From positions 124,001-188,000 of the forward strand of contig JAKVCC010000006.1 of the NCBI GenBank assembly GCA_022448265.1: a DNA stretch of 64,000 nucleotides, given 5' to 3'. The notes beneath the pieces are model-generated. The model was not told the DNA's origin. It ran no database searches and was given only the letters and a program-made list of their open reading frames with translations. Shown here piece after piece: positions 8,703 to 18,414 of the stretch. The DNA comes from Pirellulales bacterium. GTDB lineage: Bacteria; Planctomycetota; Planctomycetia; Pirellulales; Lacipirellulaceae. The position numbers were made by a program, and so were the translations under genes. Within the stretch, counting starts at the first letter, position 1. Each line of letters opens with the position of its first letter.

Positions 8703-11438
8703 ATGCCGATGGTCGCCGAGCCTGCCACCTTGACGCCGATGATGCGCCAGTATCATGATGCCAAAGTGGCGGCGGGCGACGCTCTGTTACTGTTTCGGAT
8801 GGGCGACTTTTACGAGTTGTTTTTAGATGACGCCAAGGTGGCTGCGCGGGTGCTGGGCTTGTCGCTCACCAGTCGCGATAAGGGCGAAAACCCGATCGCC
8901 ATGGCCGGCTTTCCCCACCACCAGCTGGATAGCTATCTCGCCAAAATTATTGCTGCGGGCATGCGCGCGGCCGTCTGCGAGCAAGTAGAAGATCCGCGGC
9001 AAGCTAAGGGCCTCGTCCAGCGCGACATCACCCGCGTGGTCAGTCGCGGCACCGTCCTTGACGATGGATTGCTCGATCCACGCGCCAGCAATTTCCTGGC
9101 TGCTATCTGGTCGCCAAAGTCACGGGAAGCGGATTGGGGCATGGCGTGGATCGATATTTCCACGGGCCTGTTTGAAGCTGCGCTGGTGTCAGGTGCCAAG
9201 TTGGGTGACGAATTGGCCCGTGTGGCCCCGGTTGAAATATTGCTAGCCGAAGATGCTGAGGATTTGCCATGTGAGTGGACCGAAGGGCGTCTGGTCACCC
9301 GCCGCGCAGATTGGGCATTTGGCCAGCAAGCCACGACCTCGGCACTGACTAGGCATTTTGGAACGCATTCGCTGGAAGGCTTTGGATTTTCGAGTAGCGA
9401 TGGATCGGCGCTCGCGGCGGCCGGAGCCATACTCGAGTACCTTCACGAGACGCAAAAAACGTCGCTGGCTCACGTGGACCGGTTGGTGCGCTACGGCGCT
9501 GGAACCCGTTTGGAAATTGACGAGGCGACGCGCCGCAGTCTGGAGATATCGCAAACACTGCGTGATGGGCGCCGCGAAGGGTCGCTCTTAGGCGTGATGG
9601 ACCGTACGGTGACCTCCACTGGTGCACGACTCCTGAATGAATGGTTGGCAAACCCGCTCACAGATGTGGACGCGATCGCTGCCCGGCTTGAGGCAGTTGC
9701 GGAGTTTTTTGCAGACGTCGCTCTCACCACGCAACTGCGCGAATCGCTGCGATCGACGTATGATGTGCAGCGACTACTGGCACGGGTTACCACTGGGCGA
9801 GCCACGCCTCGAGATCTTAGTTTTGTAGCAAGAACGCTGGCGTGTCTTCCCAAAGTTAGAGCCAAATTGTCTGGCCGTGGCGCCGCTCGTCTCCAGTTTT
9901 TGGAAACACGTGTGGATCTTTGTGTTGACTTGCGCGAGCAGTTGGAAGCGGCCCTCGATGACGAATGTCCGCTCGCGTGTCGCGAGGGCGGCTACATTCG
10001 TTCTGGATTTCATGAGGAACTCGACCGGCAACGTGCGCTGTTGAAGGGTGGCAAGCAGTGGATGGCCGAGTACCAGGCCCAGGCTGTAGAGACGACGGGC
10101 ATTCCCAATATCAAAGTCGGTTTTAACAAAGTGTTTGGTTATTACCTCGAGGTCACCCATGCCCAGCGCGACAAGGTGCCTACCGAGTTTATTCGCAAGC
10201 AGACCTTAAAGAACGCGGAGCGCTATATTACGCCTGAGCTGAAAGAATACGAAGAAAAAGTCCTTGCCGCCGAGGGGCGGTGCCTGGAATTGGAGTACGA
10301 ATTATTCGTTCAACTTCGAGAGTGCGTGGCGGCGGTAGCTAACCGGCTTCAGCAAACGGCCCAGGCGCTTGCGGAGGTGGATGTGCTGGCCGCACTTGCC
10401 GAACTGGCCCGAGCGAGGAACTACGTTCGCCCCCACGTCGTAGCTGAGTCGGTCCTGGAGATCGTTGAGGGCCGCCACCCAGTGCTTGATATTACTGAGC
10501 CGGAGGGGACGTTTGTCCCAAATAGTGTGAGTTGCGAGGCACAAGCCACGGGGCGTGAGAAAGTAGCGGAGAACGCCAGCTCAAAACTCGAAACAGGCCC
10601 CCCACAACTCCTGCTGATTACGGGCCCCAACATGGCCGGCAAGAGTACCTATATTCGTCAGGTTGCATTGATCACGCTGATGGGCCAAGTGGGAAGTTTT
10701 GTACCTGCTCGGAGCGCAACGATTGGCGTGGCAGACCGTATTTTTGCGAGGGTGGGGGCCAGTGATGATTTGGCACGGGGACGCAGCACCTTCATGGTGG
10801 AAATGACTGAGACCGCCCGTATTCTCAACACGGCTACCGCGCGGAGTTTGGTGATTCTGGATGAAATTGGTCGCGGTACTAGCACCTACGACGGATTGTC
10901 GCTGGCCTGGGCTGTGGTTGAGCATTTGCACAACCGGCTGGGCTGCCGCACGCTCTTTGCCACGCACTATCACGAACTCACTTGCTTAGAAGGGTCGCTC
11001 CCCGGCGTGGCCAACCACAACGTGGCGGTCCAAGATTGGGAGGGGCAGGTGGTGTTTCTCCACAAAATCGCTGCTGGCGCCGCGGACAAGAGCTATGGGA
11101 TCCACGTCGCTAAGCTGGCGGGTGTGCCGCAGGAGGTCCGTGCCCGAGCCGCCGAAATATTGGCGGGCCTGGAAAACAAGCGTGGAAAGCGGAATTCGGC
11201 GGACCAAACGTTGGCCTCTCAGGCGACTTTGCGGATGGATCCACCCGGAGGAGTTGGCCCGCGGAAGGGCCGGCCACTGCAAATGACGTTATTCGAAACG
11301 GCCGAGCACCCGTTGCTCGAGAAGATCCGCAGCGTCGACTTGAATAGCCTGTCGCCGCTGGAGGTGCAGCAACTCGCATATGGGTGGCAGGAGCAACTGT
11401 CGCAGCATGCACCGAGCGAAAGCGGCAAACCGGGTTAA
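8703..11438 (+). CDS. mutS: DNA mismatch repair protein MutS
   Basis: 911 residues, normal for MutS1. Seen: the N-terminal mismatch-binding domain with the FRMGDFYELF motif (the intercalating Phe-x-Glu has the form DFYELF), the connector, the lever/clamp region, and the C-terminal ATPase with Walker A GPNMAGKSTYIRQ near residue 640, Walker B LVILDEIGRGTSTYDG and TLFATHYHELT. It recognises mispairs and recruits MutL; mutL is not here. The GGAG of a possible ribosome site sits just before ATG 8703; a second ATG at 8709 is possible. It converges on the redoxin gene with only 4 bp between the stops. Confidence 0.97.
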   Translation: MPMVAEPATLTPMMRQYHDAKVAAGDALLLFRMGDFYELFLDDAKVAARVLGLSLTSRDKGENPIAMAGFPHHQLDSYLAKIIAAGMRAAVCEQVEDPRQAKGLVQRDITRVVSRGTVLDDGLLDPRASNFLAAIWSPKSREADWGMAWIDISTGLFEAALVSGAKLGDELARVAPVEILLAEDAEDLPCEWTEGRLVTRRADWAFGQQATTSALTRHFGTHSLEGFGFSSSDGSALAAAGAILEYLHETQKTSLAHVDRLVRYGAGTRLEIDEATRRSLEISQTLRDGRREGSLLGVMDRTVTSTGARLLNEWLANPLTDVDAIAARLEAVAEFFADVALTTQLRESLRSTYDVQRLLARVTTGRATPRDLSFVARTLACLPKVRAKLSGRGAARLQFLETRVDLCVDLREQLEAALDDECPLACREGGYIRSGFHEELDRQRALLKGGKQWMAEYQAQAVETTGIPNIKVGFNKVFGYYLEVTHAQRDKVPTEFIRKQTLKNAERYITPELKEYEEKVLAAEGRCLELEYELFVQLRECVAAVANRLQQTAQALAEVDVLAALAELARARNYVRPHVVAESVLEIVEGRHPVLDITEPEGTFVPNSVSCEAQATGREKVAENASSKLETGPPQLLLITGPNMAGKSTYIRQVALITLMGQVGSFVPARSATIGVADRIFARVGASDDLARGRSTFMVEMTETARILNTATARSLVILDEIGRGTSTYDGLSLAWAVVEHLHNRLGCRTLFATHYHELTCLEGSLPGVANHNVAVQDWEGQVVFLHKIAAGAADKSYGIHVAKLAGVPQEVRARAAEILAGLENKRGKRNSADQTLASQATLRMDPPGGVGPRKGRPLQMTLFETAEHPLLEKIRSVDLNSLSPLEVQQLAYGWQEQLSQHAPSESGKPG

Positions 11439-11442
11439 TCGG

Positions 11443-12171
11443 TCATGGTTGCTTCGAGGTTAGCGCAGCGAGTGTTTGTGCCAAGTCTCGTCGGGTACCT
11501 TGCGTGTACTCAAGGTCAAACCAAGCAATTTTCTGCTGCGAATCGAGCACGTAGACGCGCGGGAGTATGCGTTTGCCAACAGTGGCAAAGAATTTTCCGC
11601 GCAAATCCAGCAACTGCACAAAACGGGATTTGGCCTTATTGAGTGCAGCTTGTGCCGATCGCGACGATTGCTGAACCACAACGCCCACGACGGCAACTTG
11701 CTCCGCAGCAAACTTTTGTGCAATTTCGCGCTCTAGGTCGACAAGCGCCATTTCCGCCATCCAGCGGTCCGGTTGCCAGAAAAGTACGACTGTAGCCTGC
11801 TTGCCGCACAGCGGAGTTAGCTCGGTCGGTGGTCCGTTCAGACGTGGCAGGGACATCGGCGGCAATTTGTCGCCGACTTTGAGTTGGCACAGTCGGGCAT
11901 GGGCCGCGGAGAGGATGACTTTGGGCGGGGTGAGCGGCTCCAGGACCGGGGCGGGTAGTTTCGGCTGCACTTTTCGGACGATGTGTGAATTCCCGTCACG
12001 TTCGCTATTATCCGCCTGCCTAGAGCCTGCATTCGATTCCGCACCGGCTGCAAACGTTGCCACGGGAACCGTGGACTCACCCAGCCCAGGCAGTATAGAT
12101 GTGCTCTCACAACCGGCCCAGCAGCAGGCCAAGATGCCCGGCAAAAACTGGACAACGCGAGGTAGCTTCAA
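11443..12171 (-). CDS. Redoxin/thioredoxin-like lipoprotein
   Basis: The C-terminal half has a peroxiredoxin/TlpA-type thioredoxin fold: LKVGDKLPPMSLPRLNG, then TVVLFWQPDRW where the active-site CxxC would be, then a strand-helix pattern with LPRVYVLDSQQKIAWFDLEY. The redox cysteines are absent, so it is probably not a classical thiol oxidoreductase. There is no ATG at the front. A TTG at 12171 gives KLPRVVQFLPGILACCWAGC, a good lipoprotein signal with a lipobox, so I place the start there (242 residues); the frame is open to 12276. A linker of about 80 residues follows. It sits downstream of aspS on the same strand. Confidence 0.6.
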   Translation of the reverse strand: MKLPRVVQFLPGILACCWAGCESTSILPGLGESTVPVATFAAGAESNAGSRQADNSERDGNSHIVRKVQPKLPAPVLEPLTPPKVILSAAHARLCQLKVGDKLPPMSLPRLNGPPTELTPLCGKQATVVLFWQPDRWMAEMALVDLEREIAQKFAAEQVAVVGVVVQQSSRSAQAALNKAKSRFVQLLDLRGKFFATVGKRILPRVYVLDSQQKIAWFDLEYTQGTRRDLAQTLAALTSKQP

Positions 12172-12287
12172 TCCGTTGCATTGCGATGCAAACAAGAGGG
12201 CCTCATCAATCCGGCAGCAGGGAGAACAGGTTCCCAAACGGCCATCTATTGTGTTGGCGATTGCCAACAACGTCAACCATGGGGCAA

Positions 12288-14135
12288 CTATTCGTCACGG
12301 CGGATGCCCAATTCTCTGAGTTGCCTGGTATCCACTTCTCCAGGCGCTTCGGTCATCATATCCGTCGCCTTTTGCGTCTTCGGAAAAGCAATACAGTCGC
12401 GAATGTTATCTAGCTTGCCGAATAGCATCACGAGGCGGTCAATTCCCAGTGCGATGCCCCCATGGGGAGGTGCTCCGTATCGCAATGCGTCGAGGAGAAA
12501 TCCAAAGCGCTCTTTAGCGACTGTTTCGTCAATACCGAGTAGGTCGAATACCTGCTGTTGCACATGTGCGTCATGAATTCGGATGGTTCCGCCACCTGCC
12601 TCGTTGCCGTTGATTACCAGATCGTAAGCCTGCGCCCGGCATTTGCCCGGATCGCTGGCCAATAGTTCGACGTGCTTGGCTAGTGGGGCTGTAAATGGGT
12701 GATGCATGGCCTGCCAGCGTTCCGCTCCGCCCACAGGCTCCGTTTCTCCAGCAAGTTTCGCTTCTCCCGCGTAATGGTGCCCTTCGTCGCACTCAAACAT
12801 TGGAAACTCCACCACCCAGGAAAAATGCATTGCCTGAGAGTCGTAGAGTTGCATTTCACGTCCGATTTTTGTCCGTAGCGCATGGAGTACCTTGCAGGTT
12901 GCTCCAAAATTGTCGGCCGAAAAAAGAATCAAATCGCCCGGTTCGGCATCGACCCGGGCCGCAAATTCGGCCAGCAGTTCTTCGCCGAAAAATTTGGTAA
13001 TTGTTCCGCCGAGGGAGCCATCCTCTTCGACGCGAAACCAAGCCAGGCCCTTGGCTCCAAATTCCTTGGCGTAGTCCGTCAGGGTGTCGATGCCGCGACG
13101 GCTGTATTGACTTTTTCCGTTCTTGGCATTGATCGCGCGAACGCGTCCGCCACTGCCGACGACGCTTTTGAATACACTGAAGTCACTCTTCGCCGCGAGA
13201 TCGGAGCAATCGATGATTTCCATCGCAAACCGCAAGTCGGGTGCGTCGTGGCCAAATCGTTCCATGGCCTCATCGTAAGTCATCTTGGGAAAAGGTGTGG
13301 CCACCTCGAGTCCCAAATGTTCTTTGGCCAGGTTGGAGACTAGGCCGTCGATGACGCCCATTACATCGTCTTGATCTACGAAGGCCATTTCCAGATCGAG
13401 CTGGGTAAACTCCGGTTGCCGGTCGGCTCGCAAATCCTCGTCGCGAAAACAGCGGGCCACCTGCACGTAACGGTCGTAGCCGCCGATCATGAGGATCTGC
13501 TTGTAGAGTTGCGGCGACTGCGGCAAGGCGTAAAACGCGCCTTGGTGTACGCGGCTCGGGACGAGATAATCCCGCGCGCCTTCGGGCGTGCTGCGGCCCA
13601 AGATGGGCGTTTCGATGTCGACAAAGTCTTGCGCGGCCAAGTAATCCCGCATCGACTTGATCATGGCGCTGCGCAAAAACAGCGTGCGCTGCATTTCTGG
13701 CCGGCGCAGGTCGAGATACCGATGTTTGAGCCGCAGATCTTCGCCGGGAGCTTCCTTCGCACTTGGCGACACGGGTGGCGTGAGGCTTTCATTGAGCAGT
13801 TCAAACTCGACCGCCCGCACCTCAATTTTCCCGGTAGTCATTTTAGGATTGGCCATGCCTTCCGGTCGTGGCGCGACCTTGCCTGTAACCTTGATAACGT
13901 ATTCAGCCCGCAACGTCTTGCTCGTTTCGATTACCGCTGGCGGGCTGTCAGGCGGATTGAAGACAACTTGAGTGAGTCCGTACCGGTCGCGGAGATCGAC
14001 AAACAGCCCGCCGCCGTGATCGCGGTAGCTATCGACCCATCCACACAGGGTGACCGTTTCGCCAAAATTAGCTTCGTCCAGTTGACCGCACGTATGTGTT
14101 CTGAGCACGTGATTCCTCGGCAGGTTCGATTGCAT
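12288..14135 (-). CDS. aspS: Aspartyl-tRNA synthetase, bacterial type
   Basis: 615 residues. An N-terminal OB-fold anticodon domain (VTLCGWVDSYRDHGGGLFVD) is followed by the class II catalytic core: motif 1 region FVDIETPILGRSTPEGARDYLVP, motif 2 ARCFRDEDLRADRQPEFTQLD, an inserted bacterial GAD domain around residues 300-410, and motif 3 GGIALGIDRLVML. It charges tRNA-Asp. Whether it is also non-discriminating (tRNA-Asn) cannot be told here; gatCAB genes are not in the window. Downstream on the same strand is the redoxin lipoprotein. Confidence 0.97.
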   Translation of the reverse strand: MQSNLPRNHVLRTHTCGQLDEANFGETVTLCGWVDSYRDHGGGLFVDLRDRYGLTQVVFNPPDSPPAVIETSKTLRAEYVIKVTGKVAPRPEGMANPKMTTGKIEVRAVEFELLNESLTPPVSPSAKEAPGEDLRLKHRYLDLRRPEMQRTLFLRSAMIKSMRDYLAAQDFVDIETPILGRSTPEGARDYLVPSRVHQGAFYALPQSPQLYKQILMIGGYDRYVQVARCFRDEDLRADRQPEFTQLDLEMAFVDQDDVMGVIDGLVSNLAKEHLGLEVATPFPKMTYDEAMERFGHDAPDLRFAMEIIDCSDLAAKSDFSVFKSVVGSGGRVRAINAKNGKSQYSRRGIDTLTDYAKEFGAKGLAWFRVEEDGSLGGTITKFFGEELLAEFAARVDAEPGDLILFSADNFGATCKVLHALRTKIGREMQLYDSQAMHFSWVVEFPMFECDEGHHYAGEAKLAGETEPVGGAERWQAMHHPFTAPLAKHVELLASDPGKCRAQAYDLVINGNEAGGGTIRIHDAHVQQQVFDLLGIDETVAKERFGFLLDALRYGAPPHGGIALGIDRLVMLFGKLDNIRDCIAFPKTQKATDMMTEAPGEVDTRQLRELGIRRDE

Positions 14136-14216
14136 CTATCCCATATAGCACCGTGGGAAACGAAGCAACGGGATCAGCGCGAAACCGCATATTGTAGTTG
14201 GATGCTCCGGAGTCGC

Positions 14217-15263
14217 CTAGGCTTGCTTGCTCAGCCAGCAGCCGAGTCGCCGCATGCCGTCTTCGCTGGATATCGCGGGACGGTAGCCGAAGTCGTGAAC
14301 CGCAGCAGATAGGTCAAACCAGTGCGAAGTGGCCAGTTGGGCTGCGACAAAGCGTGTCATCGGCGGTTCTTGCTGGATCCGCAGGAGCCGATAACCGGCC
14401 TCGCACGCCGCCCCTAGGCGCCATGCGGCCTGCGGCGAGATCGATTTTTTTACCGGGGGCAGGTTTGCCAGTGCCAGGAGCTGGTCGATCCATTCCCAAC
14501 AATTCACCGGCTCACCTTGGCTGAGGAAATAAGCATTGCCCGCAACGGGCGAGTTTTCCCGGGCCAAGGCATCGGCGGCCAGCAGGTGCGCGTCCGCCGC
14601 GTTTTCCACGTAGATACTATCGACCCGGTTTTGGCCGTTGCCGACCCGCCGCAGGCGCCCCGCCTTCGCGCGGGCGATCAGCCGTGGGAGCAGGTGCGCA
14701 TCGCGTGGGCCCCAGATGAGATGTGGCCGAAGCGCACAGGTGCGCAGCGGCCCATCGTTGGCGGACAGAACCGCTTGTTCTCCGAGCGCTTTGCTGTGCG
14801 AATAGTAGCTCTGATGCCTTGCCAGCCAATCAAGGGCCAGCGGCGCAGTTTCATCAATATTCGTCTGGTCGACGCCGGAAAACACAACGCTGGGACTACT
14901 CGTATAAACTAAGCGTGGTACACCATGGCGCCGGCATCCAGCGAGCACATGCTGGGTACCCAGCGTGTTGGCCTGATAGTAGGGACGCGGCAGGACCGAG
15001 GTGCCAGGCCGAGCCGCCACATGAAATACGCAATCGATGTCTGCACACGCCGCAGCGATTTGCTGCTGGTCGCTAATATCACCGCGAACGACTTCCACTC
15101 CGAGCGCCGCCAGGTCCCGGTAGTCTCGCCGCCCAAAACTTCGCACGCGATCCCCCCGGGCAACCAGTTTCTCCACGATATAGCGACCAAGAAAGCCGCC
15201 GCCGCCGGTAACGAGTGTGTGCATGGGTGGGGGTGGGGCTGGGGCGGGCTGTCTGGAACCCAT
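14217..15263 (-). CDS. NAD(P)-dependent epimerase/dehydratase, OleD-like
   Basis: 348 residues, or 335 if ATG 15224 is used, which begins right before the Rossmann motif VTGGGGFLGRYIVEKL. The extended short-chain dehydrogenase catalytic Tyr and Lys are seen in the YSHSKALGEQ segment, with the upstream serines in YTSSPSVVF. The stretches LRPHLIWGPRDAHLLPRL, DSIYVENAADAHLLAADAL and YFLSQGEPVNCWEW are characteristic of OleD and 3-beta-HSD relatives. OleD reduces the 2-alkyl-3-ketoacid made by OleA. It follows the OleC-like gene on the same strand (about 100 bp), which supports the OleD reading. Confidence 0.82.
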   Translation of the reverse strand: MGSRQPAPAPPPPMHTLVTGGGGFLGRYIVEKLVARGDRVRSFGRRDYRDLAALGVEVVRGDISDQQQIAAACADIDCVFHVAARPGTSVLPRPYYQANTLGTQHVLAGCRRHGVPRLVYTSSPSVVFSGVDQTNIDETAPLALDWLARHQSYYSHSKALGEQAVLSANDGPLRTCALRPHLIWGPRDAHLLPRLIARAKAGRLRRVGNGQNRVDSIYVENAADAHLLAADALARENSPVAGNAYFLSQGEPVNCWEWIDQLLALANLPPVKKSISPQAAWRLGAACEAGYRLLRIQQEPPMTRFVAAQLATSHWFDLSAAVHDFGYRPAISSEDGMRRLGCWLSKQA

Positions 15264-15365
15264 GGCATACTACCAGGCGGTGCTACGTTGTGCGCGTGTT
15301 GCTGGCCAAAGGCTGGATTTCTTTGGGCCTGCTAACAGCGCTGCAGCATCGGTTTAGGTGGGAGG

Positions 15366-17135
15366 TTAAGTTGTGATTTGCCGCGCGGCCCACTTGCTGA
15401 GCTGCTCGCGATTGATTTTGGCGTTGTGGCGAACATCCACCGGTAGTCCTGCATGGAATAGGATTTTTTTGATCGGGCGGGTGTGTGGGTGGTCTTGAGC
15501 TAATTGCAACAGGTCAGCTTGCAGTTTTTTAGCACGAATCTCTTCCCCAATACCGGGTTCGACAATCGCCAGGGGCATCTTGTTGCCATCCGGTCCGATA
15601 CCAACAAGGGCCGAGCGGGATACCCAGGGATGGGTATTCAATATAGCTTCACATGGAATTGTAAATAACGTTCCGTCCTGCGTTTCCACGCGATGCGACT
15701 TGCGCCCGCAGTACCAGAAACGCTGCTCTTGATCGAAATAGCCCACGTCACCCATACGGTGCCAGGTGGAGGGTTCGTCAATGATCTTTGCAAAAGAATT
15801 ATGAGTTGCGAGGCGCGACGCGCGCGAACGAACTCCCTCGATCGGCGCCTCACCAATATACTCCGGCGATACTTGGGGACCGCAAACCACCAACTCGCCA
15901 ATTTCGCCGCTGGGCAATTCATCCCAGTCGTCGACCGATGCAATAGGATCGTCGGTGATCCGAATCACCTTCCACTGAATGGTGCCAAATTTTCGGCCCA
16001 CGCACACGCCGGCTCCCGCATCGGTTTGCGGGGCGGTCTCTCTAAGTATTTCGGCCGCTTCGATTGTGGCGACGGGCAAGCTCTCAGTCGCGCCATATGG
16101 GGTGTGCATTTCGGCACCTGCCGGCAGGCAAGCGAGCGAGCGCCGCAACACGTTTGCGGGTACTGGCGCGCCGCATGAAAAGGCTTTACGTAGCGTCGGG
16201 ATTTGCTCGCCTCGCTGCTCGCAAGCCATGCTGAGCCTATTCCATACGGCTGGCGACGCAAATGCCTGGGTTACCCGCCAGTCGTTGGCAGCGGCCAGCA
16301 GCCTAGCAGGATCGGCAGACGCCGGCCGTGAAAAATCCATGTTGGGGAAGATCGTGGTTACGCCCATCGCAGAATTGAACAGGCCAAATAGCGCAAAGCA
16401 TGCCAAATCGAATCCACCGGGGTTGAGCTGGTAATACGCTTCAATTTCGGCAACTTGCGTGTCAAACATCTGGTGCGTATAGGCAACGCCCTTGGGAGGA
16501 CCGGTGCTGCCGCTGGTATAAATGATTGCGGCGAGATCCCCGGCAACTGTGTTGGGCAGGGCAGGGGCTACTGACTTTTTCAACTGGTGGCCGCGGTAGA
16601 GTAGCTGAGCATAGCTGGACCCGCCCCAAAACCAGCGGCGACCCACGGTCACATTGAGTAGGGCCTTGGGAAAGCGTCCCCGCAGTGCGCTGCGCATGGC
16701 TTGGACCCGACTGATGGCAATGAACCCTTCCGGTTCAGCTTGGGCCAGACAGCGCACTAGATGCCGGCGTCCCATCCCGGGATCGATCAGCATGGTCGTC
16801 GCGCCGCAGCGCAACAGTGCAAAGACCAGCTTGACGAATTCGCAACCTGGTCGGACCAAGAGCGCTATGCGCGTGCCTGGCCGCACGCCCAGGGACACAA
16901 GGCCTCGCGCCAAGGCGGTAGCATCTGCATCGAGTTCGGAAAACGTGCAAGTGTGATAGGTGTTTTGCCCGACAAGGTCGCCCTTTCCGGGAGCTGCCAC
17001 CGCGATCACCTCAGGCTGCAATTTGGCGATCGCTGCCAGCCGATCGGCCACATTGACGCGCAGTGAATCTTTGCGCAATGAAGCAGCGCTTAACGAATCG
17101 TCTGTCGCCGACGTCAGGGATCGCGCGCTGGTCAT
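15366..17135 (-). CDS. AMP-dependent synthetase, OleC-like beta-lactone synthetase
   Basis: 589 residues of the ANL superfamily. Seen: the P-loop IIYTSGSTGPPKG, the A5-like PYGATESLP motif, the TWHRMGDVGYFD motif, YCGRKSHRVET and a late Lys in RHNAKINREQL. GRKSHRV and ATESLP are usual in OleC. In the ole pathway OleC converts the beta-hydroxy acid to a beta-lactone. The OleD-like gene follows. Between the VSPEYIGEA and SFAKI segments there are about 15 extra residues (the region around 15800-15850) that look like an inserted short repeat kept in frame. Gene order here is oleC-like then oleD-like; the OleB-like gene is 9 kb away. Confidence 0.83.
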   Translation of the reverse strand: MTSARSLTSATDDSLSAASLRKDSLRVNVADRLAAIAKLQPEVIAVAAPGKGDLVGQNTYHTCTFSELDADATALARGLVSLGVRPGTRIALLVRPGCEFVKLVFALLRCGATTMLIDPGMGRRHLVRCLAQAEPEGFIAISRVQAMRSALRGRFPKALLNVTVGRRWFWGGSSYAQLLYRGHQLKKSVAPALPNTVAGDLAAIIYTSGSTGPPKGVAYTHQMFDTQVAEIEAYYQLNPGGFDLACFALFGLFNSAMGVTTIFPNMDFSRPASADPARLLAAANDWRVTQAFASPAVWNRLSMACEQRGEQIPTLRKAFSCGAPVPANVLRRSLACLPAGAEMHTPYGATESLPVATIEAAEILRETAPQTDAGAGVCVGRKFGTIQWKVIRITDDPIASVDDWDELPSGEIGELVVCGPQVSPEYIGEAPIEGVRSRASRLATHNSFAKIIDEPSTWHRMGDVGYFDQEQRFWYCGRKSHRVETQDGTLFTIPCEAILNTHPWVSRSALVGIGPDGNKMPLAIVEPGIGEEIRAKKLQADLLQLAQDHPHTRPIKKILFHAGLPVDVRHNAKINREQLSKWAARQITT

Positions 17136-17189
17136 TAACCTATTGTGCCGCTGCTCGGAGCGGCACGCCAGGGGGCCGGCGTTTCTTGC

Positions 17190-17384
17190 TCAAGTGCCCA
17201 AAGTGGGATTCGCCAGTTTAGGGACTGCCGCTTCCTGATGCTGTGCCGGGCTGTCCGCCCGCCCGTTGGCATCGATTTGCTCGGACAACTCTTCTGTGCC
17301 GGATGACTTGAAAAATCTCTCGGGAACCTTCACGCCACCGATGTCGCGCATCACCTGCATTATTGGCAGGAGGGTGCCGGCCAT
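17190..17384 (-). CDS. Small uncertain open frame, possibly the tail of a lost gene
   Basis: 64 codons in the 310-bp space between the OleC-like and ATP-grasp genes. The product contains LPIMQVMRDIGGVKVPERFF, which has a protein-like pattern that I vaguely associate with the C-terminal tail of planctomycete flotillin-like proteins. That match is from memory and weak. The upstream sequence is not open far enough to make a full gene, so if it is real it is a remnant. No ribosome site is evident. Confidence 0.22.
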   Translation of the reverse strand: MAGTLLPIMQVMRDIGGVKVPERFFKSSGTEELSEQIDANGRADSPAQHQEAAVPKLANPTLGT

Positions 17385-17447
17385 ATTGTGGCGAAAATCG
17401 GCCGTCTTAGAGCGGTATTTTGAATGTCATTCTCCCAGACGACCATC

Positions 17448-18350
17448 TTATCGAGCTTGATGCTCGAAATGGCTTTGGTCGGCGCCGCGGGCGCTAAGGG
17501 TTTGCAGGACAAGTTGGCCCACGTCGATTTGGGTCAGCTTGGCTAGAGCCTTCCAGCCCGGAACGCCGTTGACCTCAATCGTATAGAGTTGGCCATCTTT
17601 GCCGGGCAAGAAATCTACGCCTGCGATTTCCGTCCCCACTGCGGCACAGGCGCGCCGCGCGAACGTGGCCAGTTCCGCGGTCACTTCCAGGGGCTCGGCG
17701 GTCGCGCCGCGGCTGATGTTTGTTCGCCAGTCAGTGGGGTGGCGCCGGCGCATGCCCAGCACGTGCTCTCCAACGACCATCACCCGTAGGTCGGCGCCCT
17801 CGTGAGGAATGAATTCTTGCAGGTAAATGACTGCGCCAATCTGCTCAAGGGCTTTGAATACGCGTAAGGCGACTGACTCGTCGCTTACCCGCGTAATGCC
17901 GCGCCCTTCGCCACCAAAAAGGGGTTTGACCACCACGTCGCCCGCGAACGCGACAAAGGCTTCCATCGCCTGATCGCTCGTCTGGCAGGCCACTGTCTGC
18001 GGCACCCGCAAGCCGGCGTCACGCAGTTTCATGGTCGCCAAAAACTTATCCACCGCAATCTCGATGGACCGGGGCGAATTCACTACTTGGACTCCGGAAG
18101 CGGCCAGACGGGCCAGCGCGTTCATGCGGAGAACCACCTGTTCTAGACTCCCGGGCGGCATCGAGCGCACCAGCAGCGCGTCGCAGCTGGCGAGGTCTAA
18201 GTTGGCGGAGTAGAACGTCGCACCGGCACAGTCGACTCGTGCGCTGAGGTGGCGATAGGTTATCGGCAATATCGTGTGGGCGCAACCGGCCGCCCGACGC
18301 AGGTCGCCCACATACCAACTCGTCGCTGAACCTAGTACGGCAATTTGCAT
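17448..18350 (-). CDS. ATP-grasp ligase, RimK family (methanopterin-linked)
   Basis: 300 residues from ATG 18350, where the fold begins (MQIAVLGSATSWYVGDLRRA); a longer frame from 18389 runs into non-coding sequence. Seen: an N-terminal pre-ATP-grasp domain, then the ATP-grasp pattern VVKPLFGGEGRGITRV, the strand YLQEFIPHEGADLRVMVVG, an arginine-rich stretch WRTNISRGATAEP and the metal-binding GVDFLPGK...YTIEVNGVPGW. RimK/MptN-like enzymes add glutamate or similar amines to carboxylates. The gene lies 64 bp after mch on the same strand, and related ATP-grasp genes accompany mch in methylotrophs. A role in making the methanopterin cofactor or its side chain is inferred. Confidence 0.78.
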   Translation of the reverse strand: MQIAVLGSATSWYVGDLRRAAGCAHTILPITYRHLSARVDCAGATFYSANLDLASCDALLVRSMPPGSLEQVVLRMNALARLAASGVQVVNSPRSIEIAVDKFLATMKLRDAGLRVPQTVACQTSDQAMEAFVAFAGDVVVKPLFGGEGRGITRVSDESVALRVFKALEQIGAVIYLQEFIPHEGADLRVMVVGEHVLGMRRRHPTDWRTNISRGATAEPLEVTAELATFARRACAAVGTEIAGVDFLPGKDGQLYTIEVNGVPGWKALAKLTQIDVGQLVLQTLSARGADQSHFEHQAR

Positions 18351-18414
18351 CACGGACCTTTTCTGTATTTTCCGCGTGGAGCCGAGCAACGGGGTAAATT
18401 CATTCTGACCATGT

